A stretch of 32,934 nt of DNA from Dehalococcoidia bacterium UBA7891 (GCA_002500485.1 DLRJ01000113.1:88108-121041); one strand, 5' to 3'; positions 1 to 7,484 are shown, counted from the first letter of the stretch. Notes: generated by a model from the sequence alone, not told the origin. Numbers and translations: made by a program.

Positions 1-53
1 AGAGCACAGCACTGAAAATGCTGGTGTCGCCAGTTCGATTCTGGCCCTCGGCA
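1..53 (+). tRNA. tRNA-Phe (GAA), 5' end cut by the window edge
   Basis: The anticodon stem CAGCA/TGCTG (7-11 and 19-23) encloses the loop CTGAAAA, giving anticodon GAA at 14-16. A T-arm GCCAG-TTCGATT-CTGGC follows (29-45), then the acceptor 3' strand CCTCGGC and discriminator A at 53. The acceptor 5' strand and most of the D-arm lie before position 1. CCA is not encoded; CGC follows instead. Confidence 0.93.
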
Positions 54-93
54 CGCCCTAAGGCCCAGATCTGTATTGATTTTGCGGTGACTA

Positions 94-168
94 GCGGAAG
101 TGGCTCAGTGGTAGAGCATCTCCTTGCCAAGGAGAAGGTCGCGGGTTCGAATCCCGTCTTCCGCTCCA
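94..168 (+). tRNA. tRNA-Gly (GCC)
   Basis: A complete cloverleaf is visible: acceptor GCGGAAG/CTTCCGC, D-arm with GGCTCAGTGGTAGAGC, anticodon stem TCTCC/GGAGA around the loop TTGCCAA (anticodon GCC), T-arm CGGG-TTCGAAT-CCCG, discriminator T and an encoded CCA at 166-168. It follows tRNA-Phe by about 40 bases. It converges on the DUF35 gene, whose stop lies 10 bases beyond its 3' end. Confidence 0.97.
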
Positions 169-178
169 AATTTAACTT

Positions 179-595
179 TCAGGACTTTTGGAATTTGACT
201 AGAGTGTAATCCTCAGTTATGTCGTCAAAGACCACCGAAACGGGCATATCCACGTAGACTTCTTCCGGTTCACACCCCGTTATGCCTGAAGGAATTTTAG
301 GGCCTTCATCCAACTGGACTATGGCATAAATATGACCGTTTGCTGATTGAAAGGATGGGTGAACCGCCTGCCTGACATGGGTGTAAGTGTACACATGCCC
401 CTTACCAGACATCTTTTTCCAAGTAAGATCCTTGGAAAAGCAGTTTGGGCAAACTTCTCTAGGGTAGAAGAAAAGGTTTGAACATGAATTGCAAGACGGG
501 ATAATCAATTCGCCGCGCTTCGTAGCTTCCCAAAAAGGCTTGGTCAAATCCTCATTGGATGGTATGGGTATTGGCTTATCGTATGCTGAAGTCAT
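179..595 (-). CDS. DUF35 / OB-fold zinc-ribbon protein, thiolase partner
   Basis: A 138-residue protein of the DUF35 (Zn-ribbon plus OB-fold) family, which forms complexes with thiolase-like proteins and acts on acyl-CoA thioesters. The rubredoxin-type zinc ribbon is C35/C38 and C49/C52, preceded by the family helix around PFWEATKRGEL. The OB-fold follows (GHVYTYTHVRQAVHPSFQ, then YAIVQLDEGP). It is the last gene of a minus-strand operon, 32 bases after the thiolase once the thiolase is extended past its UGA. ChsH2-type DUF35 proteins partner the Ltp2 thiolase-fold aldolase, so this pair may do C-C lyase or thiolase chemistry; the substrate is unknown. The stop is TGA; reading past it would run into the tRNA-Gly gene, so here UGA behaves as a real terminator. 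Confidence 0.9.
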   Translation of the reverse strand: MTSAYDKPIPIPSNEDLTKPFWEATKRGELIIPSCNSCSNLFFYPREVCPNCFSKDLTWKKMSGKGHVYTYTHVRQAVHPSFQSANGHIYAIVQLDEGPKIPSGITGCEPEEVYVDMPVSVVFDDITEDYTLVKFQKS

Positions 596-627
596 CTTAA
601 TTAAACCTCGATTTTGTTTTTAATGGA

Positions 628-1797
628 TTAGAGTGTGTTCTCGGACCCGAGAACTAACGAGCACATTTCGCTCGCTGTGCCCCCTCAACCATTCACCAGG
701 CATAAGTCACTTTTCTCTACCTGTCTTGATCCAGCCTTGCCCATTATTTGTCGTGCACCCTCTATCACATGTCTGAATCCACCAGCCAAACCTGGTTGCC
801 CACCAGAAAGTTGACCACCGTCCGTGTTTATTGGGAACGCACCTTTATATGTTGTGTCTGTTTCTTCGTAAAAGGGACCTATTTCCCCTTTTTCTACAAG
901 GCCGGCATCTTCAATACACATAGCTGCCAGTATGGTGTAGCAGTCGTAGAATTCCGCGAATTCTATGTCGCTTGGGGTGTAACCGGCCATTTCTAAGGCT
1001 CTCCTTACGGAGTCAACTGCTGGGGTTTCTGTAAATTTATCCCGTTGCCAAATATTGGCCTCACCTTGCTTCAGTCCTACGCCAAGTACATATGCAGGGG
1101 TATTTTTCATGTTTTTGGCCCGTTCAGGAGTAGTTATTATCAAGGCCGCAGCACCGTCACACGGCATGACAGACTCCAACAGCTTTAAGGGCTCGTTAAT
1201 ATATCTTGAATTTAAAACATCTTCAGCGCTTATGGGTTGGCCATTAAAAACAGCATTTTCATTCTCTAGGGCATTGAATCTTTGGTCTGCTGCCATTTTG
1301 GCTAGTTGCTCTTCAGTTGTGCCATACTCATGGATATGCCGTTGATACATTAAACCGTAACCAGTATTGGCTCCTGGAGCCATGCCATGAGGTTCTTCCC
1401 ACTCAGATCTCACACTGGGACCAGAGGCTCCGCGGCCGGCTGGCCGTCCTGCCCTTTCAGCATCCTGTCGGGAATTCCCCATCACCACCAAAACGGTGTT
1501 ACAAATTCCGCTACTGACTGCAGAGGTCGCTACCATTGTAGCCGTCGCCCCGCTGGCACCTTGCATGGAAACTCCCGTCGCAAAATTAGGTTTAATGTCC
1601 AAATATTCAGCTATTGCAGGTGGGAGTGCCACTCCATCGGTCACTAGACCGTCTATATCACTTTTAGAGATGCCGGCATCTGCTATTGCCAAGCCAGCGG
1701 CTTCCGCACATAGTCCGTACATGCTTCTCCCTTCATAAATGCGGCGAGTCGGCACTTCCCCAATACCAACTATGGCTCCTCTTCCTCTGACGCTCAT
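628..1797 (-). CDS. thiolase-like protein with in-frame UGA at codon 371 (candidate selenoprotein)
   Basis: Thiolase superfamily, SCP2/Ltp2-like branch. The first 370 codons run to a TGA (685-687). In the same frame the sequence then continues GGTASEMCSLVLGSENTL to TAA (628-630). That is the expected thiolase C-terminal strand after an LV-x-G-x-GG turn, so the protein is 389 residues if UGA is read. The usual nucleophilic Cys near residue 80 is absent (MQGASGAT), and the usual GHP histidine motif reads GGQPG (332-336). YDCYT (284-288) resembles the motif of Ltp2-type retro-aldolases, so an aldolase or other lyase role with the DUF35 partner is plausible. The start is well supported by AGGAGGA seven bases upstream. 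Alternatives are a recent nonsense mutation or a sequence error. Ending at the UGA would remove the last strand of the thiolase fold. Confidence 0.85.
637..654 (-). other. perfect 7-bp hairpin with GGUC loop at the thiolase 3' end
   Basis: GUUCUCG and CGAGAAC pair perfectly around a GGUC tetraloop. The loop begins 37 nt after the in-frame UGA and the stem ends 6 bases before the downstream TAA codon. The E. coli fdhF SECIS apical loop also contains GGUC, but it lies closer to its UGA. No U-tract follows, so an intrinsic terminator is unlikely. It could be a second SECIS-like element or a processing or stability hairpin between the thiolase and DUF35 genes. Confidence 0.5.
656..676 (-). promoter_or_regulatory. 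candidate bacterial SECIS hairpin after the thiolase UGA
   Basis: In the mRNA, nucleotides 9-29 after the UGA can form a 7-bp stem, A-G-C-G-A-G-C against G-C-U-C-G-U-U with one G-U pair. The 7-nt loop GAAAUGU starts with G, 15 nt after the UGA. Spacing and loop-first G fit bacterial SECIS elements. A competing pairing, GCACA with UGUGC (nt 5-9 and 20-24), is also possible, so the fold is not certain. Confidence 0.45.
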
Positions 1798-1825
1798 GTA
1801 TCTTCCTCCTATAATTCAACCGTGG

Positions 1826-2632
1826 TTAAATTTGAAATAGCAGCATAACTCCCCAAACTGCAAACCCTATTCCTGTGAGTCGAGACACCCAGGTTCCTTT
1901 GGGCGCTACTTTTTCAAAAAGGACTATAGTAGTCAGTACTGCAATCCAAAGTAGGTTCATTACACCTAGCACGAATAATAATGCCATTAGCAACCAACAG
2001 CAACCTAAACAATAGATGCCATGGTTGAGACCCATTTTGAGAGCTCCATAAAAGCCGTTTTTCCATTCAGTCATCAAAAACCCCATCGGAGTTCTGCAAT
2101 TGTTCAGACAAGCTTTTTTTATCGGGGTCCATTGAAAAATCCCAGCCGAAATTAACAAGACACCTCCGAATAAATTGTTTGTTGACTCACCCATTATTCC
2201 GGATAGGAGGGTATTGGAATGTAGAATCCAGTTGGTAGCTGTAGCTCCGATGGAAAAACCTAGCCAGACTAAAACATATCCGGAAAGAAAAATAGCAGTC
2301 GCCACAAACGGCTGATTTTGTTCCTTCTTTCGTTGATTGACTGTTGAAAACATTAGAATCATAGGGGAGGCGGTTGGTACCATCATGCCCACCATCATTA
2401 CAAACCACATCACAAACATTGATATCCAGTCGGAAAATCCCCACGGCACCATGTTTGGCATAGCCCGTGACAATCCTGTCGTGCTTTCTAGGCTTGACAT
2501 CTCATCCATATCACTGGATTGGTTAAATAGATACATCCACGACACACAGGTTATTATCACGATTGCGACAATAATTATTACCCTGTCACGATTGTAAATC
2601 GACGGCGAGCCGTCACCCGACCTCAGGCCCAT
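1826..2632 (-). CDS. DUF2182 family integral membrane protein
   Basis: About 268 residues with several membrane segments: one near residues 19-36, one at the Met-rich segment MWFVMMVGMMVPTASPMILM, and more through the C-terminal half. The signature around KKACLNNCRTPMGFL and LNHGIYCLGCCWLLM, with Cys pairs and a conserved His, is typical of DUF2182. Biochemical function is unknown; the Met/Cys/His content in membrane segments suggests metal handling, which is inference. It follows the DUF1326 gene by 17 bases, and the two families are often neighbours, so they probably act together. The start is ATG at 2632, with GTG at 2635 as an alternative; both share the upstream AAAGG. Confidence 0.88.
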   Translation of the reverse strand: MGLRSGDGSPSIYNRDRVIIIVAIVIITCVSWMYLFNQSSDMDEMSSLESTTGLSRAMPNMVPWGFSDWISMFVMWFVMMVGMMVPTASPMILMFSTVNQRKKEQNQPFVATAIFLSGYVLVWLGFSIGATATNWILHSNTLLSGIMGESTNNLFGGVLLISAGIFQWTPIKKACLNNCRTPMGFLMTEWKNGFYGALKMGLNHGIYCLGCCWLLMALLFVLGVMNLLWIAVLTTIVLFEKVAPKGTWVSRLTGIGFAVWGVMLLFQI

Positions 2633-2649
2633 CACAGCAAGCCTTTAAT

Positions 2650-3264
2650 CTAGTTTTCGTAACTAAATGCGGAAAAATATCCGTTGTTACCCGCATTATC
2701 CCAGGTTAAACCGTGGTCGCTGAATTTATTCACACTGGATTGGGCTATATGTAGAGGAACCCCAGGAACTACACCTAAGGGGTTGCCGGCTATTGTCACG
2801 TCTTCCCCCTCAACTCCCGGTATGGCCTCTATCGCTATTTCCGCGATGCCGCCGATGGTAACTGAACGTTTTTTTCCGTCCGATCGGTAATCTATGGAAG
2901 CCGATGCTACCCCTAGAATCTCTCCAATAAATCCTGAAAGAACTTCAAAATGTCCACCACCTTGGCCGCTAAATATTTGACCGAGCGCCTCTTGTTGGGA
3001 AGGGTCAGCATTTTCATCAAGATATACTGCTGCTTTCCAATTACCGTCTGTCATAACAGCTGGAGAATGAACCGCGAGTGCAACGGAAAGTCCACTTAGA
3101 TCAGTTCCTCCGAAGTCTCCTGACTCTATATTCCACGCTATGACTACGTTACACGTACCATCATTTGTTCAAGGTGGCTGTAAAAACACGCATGGGCAGG
3201 CAATATCGCAGTCGCAAGACTCAAAGTACGTCCCGCTAATTTTCCACTTCGTGGTTGTTGCCAT
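2650..3264 (-). CDS. DUF1326 protein with in-frame UGA at codon 32 (candidate selenoprotein)
   Basis: The frame opens at ATG 3264, five bases after a strong GGAGG, and reads MATTTKWKISGTYFES, then a CxC-x3-CxC motif (C17, C19, C23, C25), VFLQPP, then TGA at 3169-3171. It continues without a break: TNDGTCNVVIAWNIES, GDFGGTDLSGL, NWKAAVYLDE, and the C-terminal KFSDHGLTWDNAGNNGYFSAF. Both halves are DUF1326 signatures: the N-terminal ESCxCxxxCPCxF and the C-terminal SDHGLxWDxxGxNGxxSxF. The full product is 204 residues. A gene caller would keep only the last 134 residues and miss the Cys-rich N-terminus. If UGA is Sec, U32 lies seven residues after C25 and six before C38, plausible for a metal or redox site. 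It is first in the operon with DUF2182, thiolase and DUF35. A -10-like TATAGT lies at 3323-3328. Confidence 0.87.
3140..3164 (-). promoter_or_regulatory. strong candidate bacterial SECIS hairpin after the DUF1326 UGA
   Basis: Counting from the base after UGA, nt 5-9 (AUGAU) pair with nt 25-29 (GUCAU, one U-G pair). Two bases (GG) bulge, then nt 12-16 (UACGU) pair with nt 20-24 (ACGUA) around a 3-nt loop GUA at nt 17-19. This gives ten pairs, a 5'-side bulge, a loop starting with G and a loop 16 nt after the UGA. These are the hallmarks of bacterial SECIS elements. It was read by eye; no free energy was computed. Confidence 0.6.
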
Positions 3265-3379
3265 GAAATCCTCCACAGTTATTTTCGATTGTCGTTGTGC
3301 ATGCCTAAATCAGCTGTATCCTACTATACCGCACTGTTAGTTAAGTCGGGGAGTTACTTTCCTTGATTTTGTTAATGAT

Positions 3380-4222
3380 CTAGGCGGAGGTAATTGCCGC
3401 AATTGCAACCAAATTTGGTCCTGCGTGAGTTCCTATCACTGGTCCTACTCTCGTGATATAGGGCTCTTTTCCTTCCGGCAGAAGGTCTTGCACTGTGGCC
3501 GCTAAATTTTCTGCATCAGTGCCGTCAGTACTATAAACAATAGCGATATCATCTAATTTTCCAAGATCTCTGACCGCCTCTTCCAATTTCAACATACCCA
3601 TATTTCTTGAGCGAGCTTTTCCAAATTGACCAATTTCTCCGTCTTCAACACGAAGAATTGGGCGGATTTTCAGCAGGCCTCCTATCAACGACCTCGCTTT
3701 TCCGATTCTTCCACCTTTTTCTAGGTACTCCAGTGTGTCGAACAAGGCAAAAAAATTACTTCTGTGGGCTATTGACTCAGCGATGGCAACGCATTCTTCT
3801 GCTGATTGTCCTTCTTGTGCCGCTTTGGCGGCACCGAGAGCCGACAACCCAACTGTCATTGAGACCTGCTGCGTATCTACAATTTTGACATCGATCTTGT
3901 CTGACAAACTGGCTGCTGCTTGATGGGCAGAATTGATGGTACCACTGAGCTTTGAAGATACATGAATTGAGATAATCACATCTCCAGTTTGGTTAACCTT
4001 TTCATAGACATCTACAAATTCACCCAGCGATGGCTGTGAGGTTGAAGGAAACACTGTTCCGTTTATCAGCTTGTCGAAAAACTGATCCGTGTTTAGGTCA
4101 ATACCGTCTTTGTAGATAGTTTGGCCAAAATGTACGTTTAAGGGGACTATCGTTATGCCCAATTTTTGGGCAAGGGCTGGGTCTAAATCTGAGGTACTGT
4201 CTGTGACTATTTTGACCGTCAT
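3380..4222 (-). CDS. DegV family fatty-acid-binding protein
   Basis: A 280-residue DegV protein. These proteins bind a single fatty acid and, in Firmicutes, hand it to fatty-acid kinase (FakB role). Visible signatures are the N-terminal VKIVTDSTSDL, TSQPSLGEF for the lipid carboxylate, SSKLSGTINSA, the LEYLEKGGRIG segment and the C-terminal GPVIGTHAGPNLVAI. The start is ATG at 4222, with GGGAG upstream at good spacing; the longer TTG start at 4240 would place that ribosome binding site inside the gene. It is a single-gene unit, divergent from the SAP-like gene. Confidence 0.92.
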   Translation of the reverse strand: MTVKIVTDSTSDLDPALAQKLGITIVPLNVHFGQTIYKDGIDLNTDQFFDKLINGTVFPSTSQPSLGEFVDVYEKVNQTGDVIISIHVSSKLSGTINSAHQAAASLSDKIDVKIVDTQQVSMTVGLSALGAAKAAQEGQSAEECVAIAESIAHRSNFFALFDTLEYLEKGGRIGKARSLIGGLLKIRPILRVEDGEIGQFGKARSRNMGMLKLEEAVRDLGKLDDIAIVYSTDGTDAENLAATVQDLLPEGKEPYITRVGPVIGTHAGPNLVAIAAITSA

Positions 4223-4309
4223 GTTTAATCTCCCACTCAAATAAGCAACATTCTACGCTACTTTTGATGTGTTTTATGCCGCTAGGTACGGCGTCATTTT
4301 CCTTTTGGC

Positions 4310-4338
4310 TTATCAACAGGGTTAACTGTCTGTATAAT
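4310..4338 (+). promoter_or_regulatory. probable sigma70-type promoter of the SAP-like gene
   Basis: A consensus -10 TATAAT (4333-4338) lies 17 bases after a partial -35, TTATCA (4310-4315, four of six matches). It reads toward the small gene at 4384, leaving a leader of about 40 bases with GGAGAT before the ATG. Confidence 0.5.
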
Positions 4339-4383
4339 CGGGCGAAATATTTTGTTGCATTTAATCAAATTGGAGATATCTCT

Positions 4384-4593
4384 ATGGATTTCGAAGAATT
4401 TCTCCAACATTTTAGATCTGATGATCTTTCATATGCCCTTAAATCACTTAAGTTACCAACAACGGGTAATAAACCGAATCGAGTTTCTCGATTAGTGGAT
4501 TTGGAAAAAACCGGGATCGAGGTGAAAAATATCCTCAGAGCCTTCCGGGTGGATGATGTAAAGAGGGCTGCCAAATCTGTCGGACTTCTATAA
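4384..4593 (+). CDS. small SAP-domain-like protein
   Basis: A 69-residue protein. The start is ATG 4384, preceded by GGAGAT at about 7 bases; the open frame upstream (from 4264) contains the promoter and is not coding. The core LSYALKSLKLPTTGNKPNRVSRLVD has the helix-extended-helix pattern of SAP motifs (L-x3-L-K-x-LxLPxxGNKxxRVxRL), which bind DNA or RNA in other proteins. A second half (ILRAFRVDDVKRAAKSVGLL) partly repeats the pattern DD(L/V)xxAxKSxxL, hinting at a duplication. Nucleic-acid binding is inferred from the motif only. Confidence 0.7.
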   Translation: MDFEEFLQHFRSDDLSYALKSLKLPTTGNKPNRVSRLVDLEKTGIEVKNILRAFRVDDVKRAAKSVGLL

Positions 4594-4777
4594 CTTAATG
4601 GAATGTTCCGGCACCATTTCCTGATCTTATCGAATAATTTTATATATTCTTCTACCTATTTATGCACCATTGGAAAAACCTTTGTCTGCACATAAGGCAA
4701 TAAAAAAATGAAAAAAGGAAATAATAAATTCAAATGATAGAAAAAATGCAGTAATTCATGTAAAATATGCATTAATT

Positions 4778-5578
4778 ATGGGAAGAGCTTTTGCTAATAC
4801 TGCACAAATATCTAGGGGATTTGAAATGTACGCCAAAGGGTACCGGCGTTCTAGGATCCTAGATTCTTTTGGTGACCAATCTCCACCAAGCTTACGTACC
4901 TTGGGAAATTGGATTACCAGATATAAAAATGTTTCAGAAGATATTCTCGCATTGGAACATGACTTCGAATGGCCACATATGGATATGTACTCTATACCAT
5001 GGGAGCATGCCCACTTAATCAACAGACTATCTTCTCTTGAACTTCAGAGGCCGTCAGTGCGGCGCGTTAGATGGTGGTTTCGTATAAAGGAAATGAACCC
5101 TAACTACTCTGATGAGGCGGTAGGAAATATTGCTAACCAATGTGTTGTTAATGAACATATGGATTTGATGGAAATACCAGGTTCGGATTGGTCTAACCTA
5201 TTAGAGTCAACATTGGTAGATGATGAAAAACAACTTGAATTGTTGCCGGGGACATTTGCAATTTGCTTTTTTGAGCTTGGTACGATTTTACCGAAGTGGG
5301 TGCAAAATGGAATTTTTCTTTCAATTATCAGGACAGAATCTAAAATTTCGGTAGTCTGTTCAGACAAGTCTATTCCGGATGAAGAAAAAATTAGCCGCGG
5401 GTGGAATTGTCTAAAATACGTAGGTGACCAGGCGTCATGGAGATCTTTGCTATCAAAAATCCATTCTCCTTACCAAGTTCAATTCTTGTCTCTAGGAAAT
5501 ACCGATTATTTACTTTTGAAAAATCTAGAAGAGATTGAACAATTCGGAATAAAAGTGAAGGGAATAGTTGATGATTAG
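4778..5578 (+). CDS. unknown protein with HTH-like N-terminus
   Basis: A 266-residue protein I do not recognise. Residues about 13-50 (GFEMYAKGYRRSRILDSFG, then SLRTLGNWITRYK) look like the resolvase/Clr5-type helix-turn-helix seen in transposases and small regulators. The remaining 215 residues, including a Trp/Arg-rich stretch (RRVRWWFRIKEMNP), show no domain known to me and no membrane segment. It lies in unusually AT-rich DNA (about 4640-4777 upstream is mostly A/T), has no clear ribosome binding site, and converges on the PH-domain gene. Composition and lack of a recognisable family suggest accessory or transferred DNA; that is inference. Confidence 0.7.
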   Translation: MGRAFANTAQISRGFEMYAKGYRRSRILDSFGDQSPPSLRTLGNWITRYKNVSEDILALEHDFEWPHMDMYSIPWEHAHLINRLSSLELQRPSVRRVRWWFRIKEMNPNYSDEAVGNIANQCVVNEHMDLMEIPGSDWSNLLESTLVDDEKQLELLPGTFAICFFELGTILPKWVQNGIFLSIIRTESKISVVCSDKSIPDEEKISRGWNCLKYVGDQASWRSLLSKIHSPYQVQFLSLGNTDYLLLKNLEEIEQFGIKVKGIVDD

Positions 5579-5618
5579 GTTTTCAATCTGGATCAGGCCT
5601 TCTCGCTCACTCTCCTTG

Positions 5619-6200
5619 TTATCCCGTTCGTTCGTTAATGTAATCTATGAAAGATTGATATTCTGAGATATATGAAAGTCTCGCTACACGTTTGTCATCG
5701 AACACTATACTGACTTCCCCGTATCCTAGGGTTTTCCCAAACATGCCATGCCTAATACCTATTTGCACCTTTCCGTTTTCACCTCTTGCTATAGTGTCAA
5801 ATTTGACTTGGTATATTTTACTTTTTTGGATTACAGGAAGTCCGGCCATGGTGAGGTACAGAGAGTCATTGGATAAATGATAAACAGTTTGTCTCCATCT
5901 CAAATATCTTGGAGCTGCAATTAGTGGGGCTAAAAGGATACCCACCCCTCCCAACAGTCCAATTTGCAAATCGACGACCACCAATCCTATTATCCAGATA
6001 GAGGATGGAATTAACCAAGAAAGATGGGATTGTCTAAATATGATTGATCCTTCAGGGATATTTTCGACTTGCAAGGTATCGTTGTTTTTCTGGGGGGGGT
6101 CCACGGGTTCGTCAGTTGATTGATCGTTTGTTTCTGCATCGGAACTTGATGCATATTCGTTTTGTTCCTCGGGATCGATATTATTTTGTTCTTTAGTCAC
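5619..6200 (-). CDS. PH-domain (YdbS-like, bPH2) membrane protein
   Basis: 193 residues from a GTG start. Residues 1-45 are acidic and Ser/Thr/Asn-rich, probably disordered. Residues about 60-97 form a hydrophobic hairpin (WLIPSSIWIIGLVVVDL and IGLLGGVGILLAPLIAAP), likely two membrane helices. The C-terminal half (RQTVYHLSNDSLYLTMAG, then SIVFDDKRVARLSYI) has the beta-rich pattern of bacterial PH domains that follow such hairpins. The role is unknown; it is probably membrane-anchored with a cytoplasmic PH domain. The only ribosome-binding-like sequence is a weak GGTG. Confidence 0.75.
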   Translation of the reverse strand: MTKEQNNIDPEEQNEYASSSDAETNDQSTDEPVDPPQKNNDTLQVENIPEGSIIFRQSHLSWLIPSSIWIIGLVVVDLQIGLLGGVGILLAPLIAAPRYLRWRQTVYHLSNDSLYLTMAGLPVIQKSKIYQVKFDTIARGENGKVQIGIRHGMFGKTLGYGEVSIVFDDKRVARLSYISEYQSFIDYINERTG

Positions 6201-6266
6201 TTATTCACCAGCTCTAGTACTTGAGATAATTAGTCGTTTTAGAATTCAATAAATACCTAAGGTAAT

Positions 6267-6341
6267 TGGCTCCGCAGGCTGGATTCGAACCAGCGACCGA
6301 TCGGTTAACAGCCGATTGCTCTACCACTGAGCTACTGCGGA
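6267..6341 (-). tRNA. tRNA-Asn (GTT)
   Basis: On the minus strand: acceptor TCCGCAG/CTGCGGA, D-arm AGCTCAGTGGTAGAGC, anticodon stem ATCGG/CCGAT around CTGTTAA (anticodon GTT), T-arm GCTGG-TTCGAAT-CCAGC, discriminator G and an encoded CCA (6267-6269). Confidence 0.97.
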
Positions 6342-6449
6342 ACGTTTTTAGTTCGCTTCAACTTAAGTTCCATGTGCCTGCAAACTAGTTTCCTAATAAA
6401 ATCAGCATCTGTAATTGTCTTTTAAGGAAACTTTCTAGTCAAGAAAAGA

Positions 6450-7484
6450 TCAGGTTTGTTGTACTTGAACTTTTATGGAGCCAGACGACTTGTCATAAGC
6501 AGTCTTGAATCCAATGTCTATATCTTCAAGAGAATATTTATGCGTCACTATTTGACTAAGGTTGCAGTCAGGTCTGGATAGAATTTCTACAGCAGTTTCG
6601 AAATCGTGCTGGCCGTTTATTATTCCGTAACATATGGATCCTTGAATGGTTTGCTCCTTAAGGACCGGTCCTGTCCAGTTGATGGAATGTTCACCATAAA
6701 ACACCCCTAAAATTACTATACGACCTTGTCTTCTCGTGACCTCAATAGCTTGCCTTAAGGTATCTCCCCTACTGCCCCCCACTGTCTCGATAGTAAGATC
6801 TGCTCCCCTGCCGTCGGTTGCATCAAGTACCATTTGAGTGAATTCACTTTCTCCCTTAGTTCCTACAGCATCCGCACCTAAAGATAAAGCTGCATCTGCC
6901 TGTTGCGGATGTCTTGCCGTAGCAAAAATTTTTCCGGCGCCAAGAGCCTTGGCCGCTGTTATGGCTGTTAGTCCGATGGTACCTGAACCGAGTACGGCAA
7001 CGGTATCTCCACCCACCATGTTTCCTATTCGGACACCATGAACAGAAACTGCCAAAGGCTCCACTAATGCGCCTTCCTCCCAATTCATTTTGTCCGAAAG
7101 TGGATAACAACCTTCTATTTTACGAACGATATATTCTGCAAATCCACCACTTACCCCTGAACCTCTATTAGGGCAATGAATATATTGTCCTTGTCTGCAG
7201 TACCAACAATTTTGACAAGCTCTTCCGCTACCCAACACTTCCACGGCCACCCTTGAGCTAATATGTTTTCGGTCGACGCCTTTTCCTACGGATACTATTT
7301 CGCCTGCTACTTCGTGACCCGCTGGGTCTGAGTCGGGTCCCGATTTATCTAAATTCATATTTAAATCGGAGCCACAAATCCCTGTTGATCTGACTTTTAT
7401 AAGTACTTCTCCTGGGCCGGGAGTTAAATCAGGATAATCTCTAACAACCATGGTTCCATTGCCATCATAAAAAGCCGCTTTCAC
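6450..7484 (-). CDS. zinc-dependent alcohol dehydrogenase (MDR superfamily)
   Basis: 344 residues of the medium-chain dehydrogenase family, oxidising an alcohol or polyol with NAD(P). Catalytic zinc ligands are C37 (GICGSD) and H57/E58 (GHEVAG). The structural zinc site is C90, C93, C96 and C104. The Rossmann fold begins at VAVLGSGTIGLTAITAAKALGA near residue 163. Overall it is closest to threonine, sorbitol or galactitol dehydrogenases; the substrate is not assignable. The start is GTG with AAAGGAG eight bases upstream. It stands between tRNA-Asn and the small membrane protein gene on the same strand. Confidence 0.92.
   Translation of the reverse strand: MKAAFYDGNGTMVVRDYPDLTPGPGEVLIKVRSTGICGSDLNMNLDKSGPDSDPAGHEVAGEIVSVGKGVDRKHISSRVAVEVLGSGRACQNCWYCRQGQYIHCPNRGSGVSGGFAEYIVRKIEGCYPLSDKMNWEEGALVEPLAVSVHGVRIGNMVGGDTVAVLGSGTIGLTAITAAKALGAGKIFATARHPQQADAALSLGADAVGTKGESEFTQMVLDATDGRGADLTIETVGGSRGDTLRQAIEVTRRQGRIVILGVFYGEHSINWTGPVLKEQTIQGSICYGIINGQHDFETAVEILSRPDCNLSQIVTHKYSLEDIDIGFKTAYDKSSGSIKVQVQQT

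Noticed and set aside
18..209. Open frame across the two tRNA genes
   Set aside because: It overlaps tRNA-Phe and tRNA-Gly completely; the translation is tRNA sequence read as protein.
637..654. Rho-independent terminator at the end of the thiolase
   Set aside because: The hairpin is strong but no U-run follows, and DUF35 downstream appears to be in the same operon.
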